Shown piece by piece: positions 53,418 to 60,408 of a stretch of DNA of 64,000 nt (position 1 is the first letter of the stretch; each line of letters begins with the position of its first letter). The notes beneath the pieces were generated by a model, which saw only the letters and a program-made list of their open reading frames with translations, had not been told where the DNA came from and searched no databases. The stretch lies in NCBI RefSeq assembly GCF_000785435.2, contig NZ_JTDB02000003.1, forward strand, positions 372,001-436,000. The letters run 5' to 3'. Made by a program: the position numbers and the translations under genes. This DNA is from Paraburkholderia sacchari (GTDB lineage Bacteria; Pseudomonadota; Gammaproteobacteria; Burkholderiales; Burkholderiaceae).

Positions 53418-54734
53418 TCAAGTCAGCGACGTATGACGCGTTTCGCGCATGCACAACACGCCGAAGAGGCTCACGCATGCCGCGATCGAGACATACGCGC
53501 CAACCCATGAGAGGCCGCCGCGCGCGGCGAGCACCTGCGCGATATACGGCGCCACCGACGCGCCCAGGATGCCGCCCAGGTTGTACGCGACGCCCGCGCC
53601 CGTGTAGCGCACGCTGGTAGGGAAGAGTTCCGGCAGGAGAGCGCCCATCGGTGCGAAGGTGGCGCCCATCAGGAACAGCTCGATCACGAGGAAGAGCAGC
53701 ACGAGCGGCAGCGAGCCGCTGCCGAGCAGCGGCTGCATCGTGAAGCCCGAAAGGATCGCGGCGATGCAGCCGACGATCAGCACCGGCTTGCGGCCAAAGC
53801 GGTCGGACAGCCAGGCCGAGATCGGCGTGGCGATGCCCATGAACACCACCGCGATGCACAGCATGCCGAGGAAAGTTGGGCGCGGGATATGCAGGGCGCT
53901 CACGCCATGCGAGAGCGAGAACACCGTGGCGTTGTAGAACAGCGTGTAGCAGACCACCATCGCGAGCGCGCCGAGCAGCGTCGGCCACCAGTGCTTCGAA
54001 AGCAGCGTGGCGACCGGCACGCGCACGCGCTCCTCGCGCTCGATGGCGGCCTTGAATGCCGGCGTTTCGGCAATCTTGAGGCGCACATAGAGCCCCAGCG
54101 CAACGAGCACCGCCGAGACGATGAACGGCACGCGCCAGCCCCAGTCGCGGAATTGCTGGTCGGAGAGCGTGGAGGCGAGACCGAAGAACAAACCGTTCGA
54201 TGCCAGAAAGCCCACCGAGGGCCCGAGCTGCGGAAACATGCCGAACCAGCCGCGCTTGCCCTCCGGTGCGTATTCGGTCGCGAGCAGCGCCGCGCCGCCC
54301 CATTCGCCGCCGAGGCCGATGCCCTGGCCGAAGCGCAGCACGCACAGCAGGATCGGCGCAAGGCTGCCGATCGAGTCGTAGCCGGGCACGAAGCCGATCA
54401 GCGTGGTGGACAGGCCCATCACGAGCAGCGAAGCGACGAGCGTCGATTTGCGGCCGATACGGTCGCCGAAGTGGCCGAAGATGAACGAGCCGATCGGCCG
54501 CGCGATGAACGCGATGCCGAATGTCACGAACGCGGAAAGCGCCTGGGCCGTGGCCGAGCCATGCGGGAAGAACACCGGGCCGATCACTAGTGCGGCGGCC
54601 GTTGCGTACACATAGAAATCGTAGAACTCGATCGCGGTGCCGATGAAGCTCGCGAAGATCACTCGCGCGGCGCTTTGCTGCTTCGCTGCGTCTGCCTGAT
54701 CGGCGCGCGCGGGCGAAATGGGAGAAGTGGACAT
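53418..54734 (-). CDS. MHS-type MFS transporter (metabolite:H+ symporter)
   Basis: 438 aa with 12 hydrophobic helices. The MHS signature is the N-terminal VIFASFIGTAIEFYDFYVYATAAALVIGPVFFP and IARPIGSFIFGHFGDRIGRKSTLVASLLVMG, then LRFGQGIGLGGEWGGAALLATEYAPEGKRGWFGMFPQLG. This pattern is that of proton symporters for organic acids such as citrate, ketoglutarate, proline or shikimate; the substrate cannot be chosen from sequence. Single gene, with a promoter far upstream. Confidence 0.9.
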   Translation of the reverse strand: MSTSPISPARADQADAAKQQSAARVIFASFIGTAIEFYDFYVYATAAALVIGPVFFPHGSATAQALSAFVTFGIAFIARPIGSFIFGHFGDRIGRKSTLVASLLVMGLSTTLIGFVPGYDSIGSLAPILLCVLRFGQGIGLGGEWGGAALLATEYAPEGKRGWFGMFPQLGPSVGFLASNGLFFGLASTLSDQQFRDWGWRVPFIVSAVLVALGLYVRLKIAETPAFKAAIEREERVRVPVATLLSKHWWPTLLGALAMVVCYTLFYNATVFSLSHGVSALHIPRPTFLGMLCIAVVFMGIATPISAWLSDRFGRKPVLIVGCIAAILSGFTMQPLLGSGSLPLVLLFLVIELFLMGATFAPMGALLPELFPTSVRYTGAGVAYNLGGILGASVAPYIAQVLAARGGLSWVGAYVSIAACVSLFGVLCMRETRHTSLT

Positions 54735-55183
54735 CGATGGGTCTCCGGTCGTTGTACTGTCTGTGTGAAGCGCGCCTTGCGCGTTCCGGCGCGCGACGGG
54801 CCAGGCGCGGCGCAGGCGTCTTTTGTTCAGGGTTCGAAGCTGGCAGGCTGGCGGCGTGGCTGAGTGGTCTCAAGACAGCGGCGTCGCGCTCCATTGGCGG
54901 AGGCGTTGGCGCCATCCTTGCGCAGGCAACGATCTAGCAGTATGCCTCGTGCGAGAGCGGGTGTGTACACGAAGCGGGAACCGGCCGGGCGCGCTCGGAT
55001 AAGCGCAAGGCGGACATCAGACGTAGCCGCGCGACGGTCGGGACGCGCATTGGGGCGTGGCGGGGGTGGCGCCGCGCCAATGCGCATGGCCGGGCAAATG
55101 CCGGCAGGGGATAACGAAAAATTATAACGACCGTTCGCAACGCGCAGCAAGGTGCCCGCAAGGTGTAGCGACACCTGCGGGAT
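54735..55183 (-). other. Leader/intergenic region of the MHS transporter
   Basis: 449 bases. It holds the minus-strand promoter at 55121-55150 and, inside the leader, a long inverted repeat GCGCATTGG (55045-55053) / CCAATGCGC (55077-55085) with a GC-rich loop. No convincing small gene was found. Confidence 0.5.
55121..55150 (-). promoter_or_regulatory. Sigma-70 promoter for the MHS transporter
   Basis: On the minus strand, TTGCTG (55150-55145), 18-base spacer, TATAAT (55126-55121). The predicted leader to the ATG at 54734 is about 380 bases. Confidence 0.55.
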
Positions 55184-55720
55184 TCAGTTGAAGTTCTGTG
55201 CCTGCGGTGAAGCGAGCGAGCGCAACTGGAATTTGCCGTCGTCGTTGAAGAGCCAGTCTTCGAACAATTCGATCTGGCCGATAGAGTTGAGCAGGTGCGG
55301 CGGCGGCGGCGGCAGCGGTGCCGAGTGGCGCAGCGTGACGAGCGCGGTGGCTTCTGAATCGTAGTCGCCGTTGGTGCGGTAGACCGACGACTTCACGATC
55401 TGTCCGTCGCGATTGACCGTGAACGACACGACCACGAGCGAGCGCAGCATCGCCTGAGGCGTGCCGTGCAGCACATGGGACGGGTTGCGTTCGACGATGC
55501 GTTTCGCCACGGCGGCGCGATACTCGTCGAGCGCCACGCTGTTGATCGCCTGGGGCGGAATTACCAGTGCCGGGCGAGTCGCGGGTGTGATCGTGCAGGC
55601 GCTCGCGAGCGCGAGCAGCAAGGACGAGCCGAGATAACGCAGCAGGCAGTTGCAGGTGGGCCTGTGGCTAATGGCGCTCACGGCTGCAAGGCCGCTGCGC
55701 GGGCGAACGCGGATGAGCAT
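55184..55720 (-). CDS. TonB-C-like lipoprotein
   Basis: About 178 aa from the ATG at 55720; a TTG at 55780 gives 198 aa, and the ribosome site is weak in both cases. A lipobox LALASAC follows a hydrophobic stretch. The mature part ATRPALVIPPQAINSVALDEYRAAVAKRIVERNPSHVLHGTPQAMLRSLVVVSFTVNRDGQIVKSSVYRTNG resembles the TonB C-terminal (energy-transducer) fold, whose core reads VVVSFTVNRDGQIVKSSVYRTNGD. It is a possible periplasmic lipoprotein with a TonB-like domain rather than a true TonB, since the N-terminal membrane helix and Pro-rich spacer are missing. Function unknown. Confidence 0.65.
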   Translation of the reverse strand: MLIRVRPRSGLAAVSAISHRPTCNCLLRYLGSSLLLALASACTITPATRPALVIPPQAINSVALDEYRAAVAKRIVERNPSHVLHGTPQAMLRSLVVVSFTVNRDGQIVKSSVYRTNGDYDSEATALVTLRHSAPLPPPPPHLLNSIGQIELFEDWLFNDDGKFQLRSLASPQAQNFN

Positions 55721-55884
55721 GGCGAGCAGGCTCGGATGCGAAACCAGATTCGAGCTTAGTCGAAACGAGCGGGGTTTCAATCCGCAGTCACCCGCGTGGC
55801 TTATCCGGGTGTGCGTTCGAGGCCGCCTGGGCCGCCTTGAGCAAGGCGGCGAGAGTCAAACTGCGGGAAAGACGTGTCGAACGC

Positions 55885-56097
55885 TTATTCGATGGGGAAC
55901 TGTGCGCACGGATCGCCGGAAACGGTGGCGCAGGCGTACGAGTACTCGCCGCTCTTCAGGAAGAGCTCCTTGCCGACTTCGAGGTTGGCGCGCAGATCCG
56001 GCGAGCTTTCCCAAGCGATGTAGCTCGAGCAGATCACGGCAAACAGGACAACGATCGAAAATGCGAATTTTTCAAGCAGTTGGAAACGGTGCGGCAT
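55885..56097 (-). CDS. Small single-helix membrane or exported protein
   Basis: 70 aa, ATG preceded by AAGAGGAT. MPHRFQLLEKFAFSIVVLFAVICSSYIAWESSPDLRANLEVGKELFLKSGEYSYACATVSGDPCAQFPIE has one hydrophobic segment (about 11-29) and a short periplasmic part with two Cys in ACATVSGDPC that could pair. No family recognised. It is the last host gene before the mobile element. Confidence 0.6.
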   Translation of the reverse strand: MPHRFQLLEKFAFSIVVLFAVICSSYIAWESSPDLRANLEVGKELFLKSGEYSYACATVSGDPCAQFPIE

Positions 56098-56322
56098 GGT
56101 TGATCCTCTTAATGAGCAGGATTGTACAGCACCATAGGGTTTTCACCTAGATATCTGCCGTATAGGTGGCATGGTATATGGCGGCGATATACGCATGCGA
56201 CCCTTAAGTTTAATCACATCGCTCCCGGCTGCAGGCGTGAAGTATCGCCAAGACGTGCTTGTGGCATGGGCCGAGGGGCCATGGGGGCAATTGAGGGGGG
56301 GGACAGACGAGTAGGGGAGCAG
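56098..56322. other. Spacer between host gene and element left end
   Basis: 225 bases with no gene seen. It carries the promoter side of the 70-aa protein gene and ends at the left attachment repeat. Confidence 0.3.
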
Positions 56323-56337
56323 CTGGCGGAGGCGGTG
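56323..56337. repeat. Left attachment repeat
   Basis: CTGGCGGAGGCGGTG, identical to 62035-62049. It marks the far end of the element and has no tRNA body attached. Confidence 0.85.
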
Positions 56338-56358
56338 TCTTTCTTTGATCCTTACTGG

Positions 56359-56529
56359 ATAAGGCTTTAAGGCCGATGCGGGAAGAAAGTACCCGAAGAA
56401 GTACCCGGATTTGGTCGGCGCTACGGCGAGCGCTGGCGGGCCGTGTGCTGCCTCCCGGCGAGCAAAAACGCTTGGAGACGTGGAGACAATATGTGTCTAG
56501 CCTATAGAGCCCATATTCTATAAGGCTTT
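56359..56529. repeat. Direct repeat ATAAGGCTTT and TATAGA inverted pair
   Basis: ATAAGGCTTT occurs at 56359-56368 and 56520-56529. An inverted TATAGA/TCTATA pair lies at 56503-56508 and 56517-56522, next to the GTCTCCA array. Meaning unknown. Confidence 0.5.
56386..56407. repeat. Integrase arm-type sites, left pair
   Basis: AAAGTACCCG (56386-56395) and GAAGTACCCG (56398-56407), start-to-start 12 bases. The same spacing and sequence occur at the right end (61899-61920). A further copy lies at 56617-56626, and a 9/10 copy at 57448-57457. Confidence 0.75.
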
Positions 56530-56563
56530 TGCCCGTCTCCAGGTTGTCTCCAAAGTGTCTCCA
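56473..56563. repeat. GTCTCCA array with 11-base periodicity
   Basis: TGGAGAC at 56473-56479 and 56481-56487, then GTCTCCA at 56535-56541, 56546-56552 and 56557-56563. The three right-hand copies are 11 bases apart, on the same helix face. It could be a protein-binding array for excision, replication or partition. Confidence 0.7.
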
Positions 56564-56804
56564 ATGATATGGCACTTTGGAGGCAAGGGCAGCGGCCAAT
56601 CACGGCGGCCGGTGGCAAAGTACCCGCCTCTGGAACGCTCCGCGCAAAGGAGTCTCCGCACCGCCGCCTACCACGGCGCGCGGGGAGTCGGAAACTGAGT
56701 TTTCCTGTGATGAGGTCCGGGTTAGGAAAAGAGCAAGCGAGGTAGGTCGTCGGCGGGGCTTAGGCTGTTCGTTCCATAAACGCAGATTCAATTTGGAGAA
56801 TTCA

Positions 56805-57005
56805 ATGGATCGAGATCAGCCTAAATTCGACGAGCCGACGCATGAGCACCTGAAGCGCGTCCGGGCGAGTTTGACTGGAAGGGTCGAGGCAGTGCGCATA
56901 TGCGGCCCGTTGGGGATGCAGTACTGGCAGCCGCATATGAGGCAACATCCGCACGCGGGCTTGTCAGACGCGGAACTGCTGATGTTGTATCCGAAACCGA
57001 GGTAA
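56805..57005 (+). CDS. Small unknown protein of the element (66 aa)
   Basis: 66 aa from the ATG at 56805, preceded by TTTGGAG at 6-7 base spacing. It reads MDRDQPKFDEPTHEHLKRV..., then VEAVRICGPLGMQYWQPHM and HAGLSDAELLMLYPKPR. No family recognised; the central CGPLGMQYW and the charged N-terminus suggest a soluble cytosolic protein. Codon choice is less GC-biased than in host genes. An 8-bp hairpin (57016-57037) lies just downstream. Confidence 0.55.
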   Translation: MDRDQPKFDEPTHEHLKRVRASLTGRVEAVRICGPLGMQYWQPHMRQHPHAGLSDAELLMLYPKPR

Positions 57006-57015
57006 AGCGTGTGGG

Positions 57016-57040
57016 CTGGCGGCGCAATTGCCGCCAGTTT
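57016..57040 (+). terminator. Weak terminator in the element
   Basis: CTGGCGGC / GCCGCCAG around GCAATT, then TTTG, 10 bases after the 66-aa ORF stop. Confidence 0.5.
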
Positions 57041-57305
57041 GCCCGCCGCGAAGAAAAGGGCTCCGAGCCTGCTTGTACGGGCATTATCGGTTGATGGCCG
57101 GGGTCCATACTGATGCGCGAGCGCAACCACGTTTCTATGGCCTGTCAGATCGATCCATATTGCCGCCCGCCATGCGGCTCTGGGAGGTCTGAGCATTCGG
57201 GTGTCTGATGGTGTATCTTTTTCCGCGAGTGGAGCAACCATGCCGCCCCGGCGAAATGGCGAACCCTCTTACCTCGTTGTGGTGCCTATCCTGAGAGAAA
57301 AATCA

Positions 57306-57428
57306 ATGACAAAACCGTTTCGAGACCGGCCCCCATCTGTTGATGGAAATCAAAATATCCGAGCGCCGCAGCGAGAGGCGTATGACGCTTTATCCCATTA
57401 TGCAATCGGAACGATGATACGCGCCTAG
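57306..57428 (+). pseudogene. Probable remnant of an SF2 helicase N-terminus
   Basis: 40-codon frame MTKPFRDRPPSVDGNQNIR then APQREAYDALSHYAIGT. The NIRAPQREAYDAL phrase is like the Q-motif of restriction-type or DEAD/DEAH helicases, which normally continue into a Walker A loop ~25 residues later. Here the frame ends at TAG and no Walker A or other helicase block follows. It is read as a truncated gene; a small real protein is the alternative. Confidence 0.45.
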
Positions 57429-57518
57429 CGAGGCCATACGGCGCGCCAAAGTACGCGGCGGCGCGGTGCGAGACGTATGGAACGTTGCGGGATAAAATAA
57501 GCAGCGCTAAATGCGCCG

Positions 57519-58349
57519 ATGAGGGTTCCCGCGATGACTGAAAATTCCGGCCTTACAGAGCTTTGCCAGCGAGCGTTGGACGTCGCTGACGTAGCAGGCG
57601 TGCGGGCTTCTGCTGAGTCGTTCAGGCGCGCGGTGGTCGGAGATTGCCTGTCGGCGCAGGGCCGTTGGCAGCTCGAAGCCCACCGACAAACACAGGAAAT
57701 AATCAAGTCGCTGACGGCTAATTCGGCGGCCGAGTCACTGGCGGGCAAGGTGGACTTTACGCACCTATTCCCTTCGTGGAGGGCGCAGGACTGGATCGGT
57801 AGCGCAGGCGATCTTTCTGCGCGCCTCGTGGGCCGGGAAAGCGACCGCGTAGTGCGCGATGCGTTGGCGCGCAGTGATGCGAAACACTGGCTGGATTGGT
57901 TCTCGCGCTGGCGCAAGCGGCCGGAGATTCAGCGAGTGTTGGCGGCTATGGACCGGCTCGGCTTCACGGTGCTTGCAACCACACAATATGTCGAACAGGT
58001 GGCGTCCCTCTCTGACTTGTCCCGCTTGCCTGCTACGGATGGCGTGGCCCTTTCGCTGTTTAAGGCGCAGTGGAGTGACGAAGCGCCAGCGTGGGTGACA
58101 ACCCGCCTTTTGTGTGAGCTGGTCAACGACCGCCCGTCGTGCCGCGTTGTCGCGCCGAAAAAGCAAACGGAGGCGGCGCGTCAGGTACGGGAAGATGCGA
58201 GAGACGCCAAGCTCGCGCGCATCCGGTCCGATCATGAACGCGGGATTCAGATCACCGCCCGCAGCTACGCGGCCGATCTTGCCAAGGAATTCGAGGTGAC
58301 GCCCGCGTATATCCGCGCACTTCGCAATGAATATCTCCGCTCGAAGTAA
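57519..58349 (+). CDS. Unknown protein of the element with C-terminal HTH-like segment
   Basis: 276 aa from the ATG at 57519, or 271 aa from the ATG at 57534; both lack a strong ribosome site. The N-terminal two thirds (LTELCQRALDVADVAGVRASAESFRRAVVGDCL...LFPSWRAQDWIGSAGDLSARLVGRESDRVVRDALARSDAKHWLDWFSRWRKRPEIQRVLAAMDRLGF) are helical and charged. The middle contains FTVLATTQYVEQV. The last 40 residues (ARSYAADLAKEFEVTPAYIRALRNEYLRSK) look like a helix-turn-helix and are preceded by a Lys/Arg/Glu-rich helix. A palindrome follows immediately after the stop codon. No family is recognised; DNA binding is an inference. Confidence 0.6.
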   Translation: MRVPAMTENSGLTELCQRALDVADVAGVRASAESFRRAVVGDCLSAQGRWQLEAHRQTQEIIKSLTANSAAESLAGKVDFTHLFPSWRAQDWIGSAGDLSARLVGRESDRVVRDALARSDAKHWLDWFSRWRKRPEIQRVLAAMDRLGFTVLATTQYVEQVASLSDLSRLPATDGVALSLFKAQWSDEAPAWVTTRLLCELVNDRPSCRVVAPKKQTEAARQVREDARDAKLARIRSDHERGIQITARSYAADLAKEFEVTPAYIRALRNEYLRSK

Positions 58350-58402
58350 CGCAACTACTGAGAACAGTACTTGCGTTGTGAGCGCTTGAAGCGCAACTAC
58401 TG
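58348..58402. repeat. Hairpin and direct repeat downstream of the unknown ORF
   Basis: AACGCAACTACTG (58348-58360), loop AGAA, CAGTACTTGCGTT (58365-58377): 12 of 13 bases pair. CGCAACTACTG recurs at 58392-58402, 42 bases from the first copy. It lies between the unknown ORF and alpA, so it may be an operator or a regulated hairpin. Confidence 0.6.
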
Positions 58403-58495
58403 TTTTCGGCCTTTGCAGTCGTTTCGTTTCGGTATCTAGCATTCGCTCCAGCGTCCCGCTTAGTCCATGCGGGCGCATCTGATACAGGAGCGAAC

Positions 58496-58717
58496 ATGCC
58501 GACACCCAACAAAGCTACACCTGCCGCCCCGCGCCGCATCATCCGTATGCGTGCGCTCTCCCAACGCATCGGTCTGAGCAAGACCGAGATTTACCGGCGC
58601 ATTCAATCCGGCACGTTCGTCACGCCGCTCAAGCTCGGTGAGCGGTCGATCGGATTCGATGAAGCCGAGGTAGAGGCATGGCTCGCGGCGCTGCCGCGCG
58701 TGGAGGGCAAGGAATGA
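58496..58717 (+). CDS. alpA: AlpA-family regulator
   Basis: 73 aa, ATG preceded by CAGGAG. The winged HTH reads IIRMRALSQRIGLSKTEIYRRIQSGTFVTPLKLGERSIGFDEAEVEAWLAALPRV, the usual AlpA size and order (MerR-like HTH, wing with the FDEAEVxxW box). In P4-like elements AlpA proteins act as excisionases or activators of int. It is the best-conserved marker here besides the integrase. It overlaps the next small ORF by 4 bases (ATGA). Confidence 0.92.
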   Translation: MPTPNKATPAAPRRIIRMRALSQRIGLSKTEIYRRIQSGTFVTPLKLGERSIGFDEAEVEAWLAALPRVEGKE

Positions 58718-59013
58718 CCGCCGCGACGTTTAACGCGCTGGCGGAAGCCAAGGCCCGAATCGCATCGGAGAAGCAAGCGACACGCGCCGCCCAGGCGGCG
58801 CTACATGCCGCGAGACTGGACGCGCTCCGCGACCGCTACCGCGATGCCTTCGGGCAGTGTACGGACGGCGAGCGGACAGCCGCCGCGCGTAACCTGTTCG
58901 CAGCGGCGGCGATCTTCGAGCGCGACGCACGGCATTTCCCGTCACGCATCAAGAAAGCCATCGCACAAATGGATCTGGCGGTGTTCATGCTGGCGGGAAA
59001 GGCGCGGCCGTGA
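58714..59013 (+). CDS. Small unknown helical protein downstream of AlpA
   Basis: 99 aa from the ATG at 58714, which overlaps the alpA stop. MTAATFNALAEAKARIASEK then many Ala/Arg residues, and FAAAAIFERDARHFPSRIKKAIAQMDLAVFMLAGKARP. Mostly predicted helix, soluble. No family recognised, but small helical ORFs after alpA are typical of P4-like islands. Translational coupling to alpA is expected. Confidence 0.65.
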   Translation: MTAATFNALAEAKARIASEKQATRAAQAALHAARLDALRDRYRDAFGQCTDGERTAAARNLFAAAAIFERDARHFPSRIKKAIAQMDLAVFMLAGKARP

Positions 59014-59118
59014 AACCGAGAGCGGCGGCGGCCAATCGGGCGCGGGCGTTGCGGCCCTTCGCTGGAGCAATTCGACGGGCGGTGGCCGAAACCCGGTTTC
59101 AGTGCGCGCTGCCGTCGC

Positions 59119-59147
59119 TTGGGCCGCGTGGCGGGCCGGGGTATACT
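59119..59147 (+). promoter_or_regulatory. Promoter of the small-ORF cluster
   Basis: TTGGGC (59119-59124), 17-base spacer, TATACT (59142-59147). It is the only good sigma-70 promoter seen inside the element and points through the complementary triad to the small ORFs. Confidence 0.7.
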
Positions 59148-59389
59148 GGGGACTCGCTGAGACAACAGCGAGCCGGTTTGGCGACCGGAACCCCCAAGGC
59201 GGACGAGCCGCCAGCAACGCGGCTATTTTTTCGTCCGTGCGCCTTCGCACGCCTTCAATGGTCGGGCCTTGGTGGGGAGACCTTCGGGTCTGCCGGTTTC
59301 CTTGGGGCCGGTTCGCCAACCCTGTCTTGTGCCCGGCCACCCCGTTTGGCGACGGCGGCCGGGTCTCCCACACCTAAGGAGGCCGCGCC
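59148..59389 (+). ncRNA. Candidate P4-type antisense immunity RNA region (seqA/seqB/seqC-like)
   Basis: In the leader behind the promoter there are three related elements: CCGGTTTGGCGACCGG (59173-59188), CCGGTTCGCCAACCC (59308-59322) and GTTTGGCGACGG (59344-59355). The middle one is nearly complementary to both outer ones, the order known for seqA, seqB and seqC of phage P4, where the CI RNA carrying seqB pairs with seqA or seqC and causes early termination. A strong internal hairpin AGACCTTCGGGTCT (59278-59291) and a long outer pair GGTGGGGAGACC / GGTCTCCCACACC flank it. The family resemblance is inferred, not searched. Confidence 0.55.
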
Positions 59390-59566
59390 ATGCGTCCAGT
59401 GTTTCCGCACGCCCATATCGGGCAATCGCAATCTCCCCTCGAAATCATCCGTGCTGCGCTCCGCGCCGCCGCACTTGCGCCCAGCGATTCCGCTGCGCTC
59501 GATGCGACTGGCGATGCCTTGCGCCGTCTTGCCGAACTGGCCCGCGTGGAGGTGTGCAATGGATAA
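59390..59566 (+). CDS. Small ORF of the element (58 aa)
   Basis: ATG at 59390, preceded by a near-perfect TAAGGAGG at 7-base spacing. MRPVFPHAHIGQSQSPLEII then RAALRAAALAPSDSAALDATGDALRRLAELARVEVCNG. It overlaps the next ORF by 8 bases. The LRRLAELA phrase recurs in later ORFs of the cluster. Function unknown. Confidence 0.65.
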   Translation: MRPVFPHAHIGQSQSPLEIIRAALRAAALAPSDSAALDATGDALRRLAELARVEVCNG

Positions 59567-59783
59567 CCGCCAGCACGCCACGCCCGCCGCCGATATCGAC
59601 ACGGCGGTTATACGCCTTGCCGAGCTGGCCGCGCTCACGAACCTGTTTTCCACGGACGAAGTGGCCGCCGCGTTCGGACGCCTCGATGTGCTGGAACGCG
59701 TGTCAATCTTCGGCGCGCTCGAAGGCATGGCGAAAGCGGCCCGCGCCGCGCTCGTTCAAGGGCTGGAGGTGTCGCATGGGTAA
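59559..59783 (+). CDS. Small ORF of the element (74 aa)
   Basis: ATG at 59559. MDNRQHATPAADIDTAVIRLAELAALTNLFSTDEVAAAFGRLDVLERVSIFGALEGMAKAARAALVQGLEVSHG is fully helical in look and carries RLAELA. It overlaps the previous ORF by 8 bases and the next by 8, so the series is translationally linked. No family recognised. Confidence 0.65.
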   Translation: MDNRQHATPAADIDTAVIRLAELAALTNLFSTDEVAAAFGRLDVLERVSIFGALEGMAKAARAALVQGLEVSHG

Positions 59784-60015
59784 GCGCGAAGCGTGGGACG
59801 AAGCCCCAAGCGTGCGAGAGGCCGCGCTGTACTTCGATGATTGCGCGCGCAAGCTGTACCAGCTCGGCGCACTGTTCGAGGCCGTGTCGTACATGAGCGC
59901 CGAATTCACGACCGTTCGAGGGCTGGCGGATGTTGGCGTGCGCCTCTCCGAGGAATGGGCGGCTTCGATGGAAGGCCAGCGCGAGCGGTATAGGTCGGAG
60001 GTGCCACATGCGTGA
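59776..60015 (+). CDS. Small ORF of the element (79 aa)
   Basis: ATG at 59776 with GGAGG in front, and 8-base overlap with both neighbours. MGKREAWDEAPSVREAALYFDDCARKLYQLGALFEAVSYMSAEFTTVRGLADVGVRLSEEWAASMEGQRERYRSEVPHA: acidic, helical, soluble. No known domain. Confidence 0.65.
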   Translation: MGKREAWDEAPSVREAALYFDDCARKLYQLGALFEAVSYMSAEFTTVRGLADVGVRLSEEWAASMEGQRERYRSEVPHA

Positions 60016-60265
60016 GCTGAACACTCTCAAAAGCGTACTTGATGCAGCCAACAGTACGGCCGGCCGAGCGCTCGAAGGCATGGAGCGAGCCAATACCCTG
60101 TTTCTCGCTATCGAGCGGATCGCATCGGCCGACAACGATAGCTTGCTGGCGGAGCTTGCGCGCGAAGGAACCGCAACGCTTGGCGATTACATCGACTCCA
60201 CCTCATGCGATGCGGGCGATTTTGACGCGGCATGGCGGCGGGCAGTAGCGGAGGAGCTGGCGTGA
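60008..60265 (+). CDS. Small ORF of the element (85 aa)
   Basis: ATG at 60008, overlapping the previous ORF by 8 bases and the next by 1. MRELNTLKSVLDAANSTAGRALEGMERANTLFLAIERIASADNDSLLAELAREGTATLGDYIDSTSCDAGDFDAAWRRAVAEELA; acidic helical protein with SLLAELARE. No known domain. Confidence 0.65.
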   Translation: MRELNTLKSVLDAANSTAGRALEGMERANTLFLAIERIASADNDSLLAELAREGTATLGDYIDSTSCDAGDFDAAWRRAVAEELA

Positions 60266-60408
60266 TGAACAACACCACGAACAAGGCCGCCAGCCCCAAG
60301 GAAGCCGCTTTCCAAGTTGAACAGACCGCGTATGCCTTGCGGGCGCTGGCGGAGCTTACCGGCGTGCAGCTCGGCGGCGCGGGCGTTGCGGAGTACGGCA
60401 CGCGGTAG
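60265..60408 (+). CDS. Small ORF of the element (47 aa)
   Basis: ATG at 60265, sharing one base with the previous stop (TGATG). MNNTTNKAASPKEAAFQVEQTAYALRALAELTGVQLGGAGVAEYGTR. Contains LRALAEL as in the first ORF of the cluster. Final member of the overlapping series; a primase is normally found after this point in P4-like elements but is not seen. Confidence 0.6.
   Translation: MNNTTNKAASPKEAAFQVEQTAYALRALAELTGVQLGGAGVAEYGTR

Noticed and set aside
54827..55174. Minus-strand 115-codon frame in the MHS leader
   Set aside because: It would start upstream of the predicted promoter, has no ribosome site and reads as Arg/Ala/Pro-rich noise.
56210..56599. Minus-strand 129-codon frame over the left end of the element
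   Set aside because: It crosses the attachment repeat, the arm-type sites and the GTCTCCA array, and its product shows no protein-like pattern.
59010..59783. GTG-started 257-codon frame across the element promoter and triad region
   Set aside because: Its N-terminal two thirds cover the promoter and the complementary RNA triad and look random; only the last 74 codons (from 59559) have a proper start and protein-like sequence. An Ash-like reading as in other P4 elements is possible but not supported.
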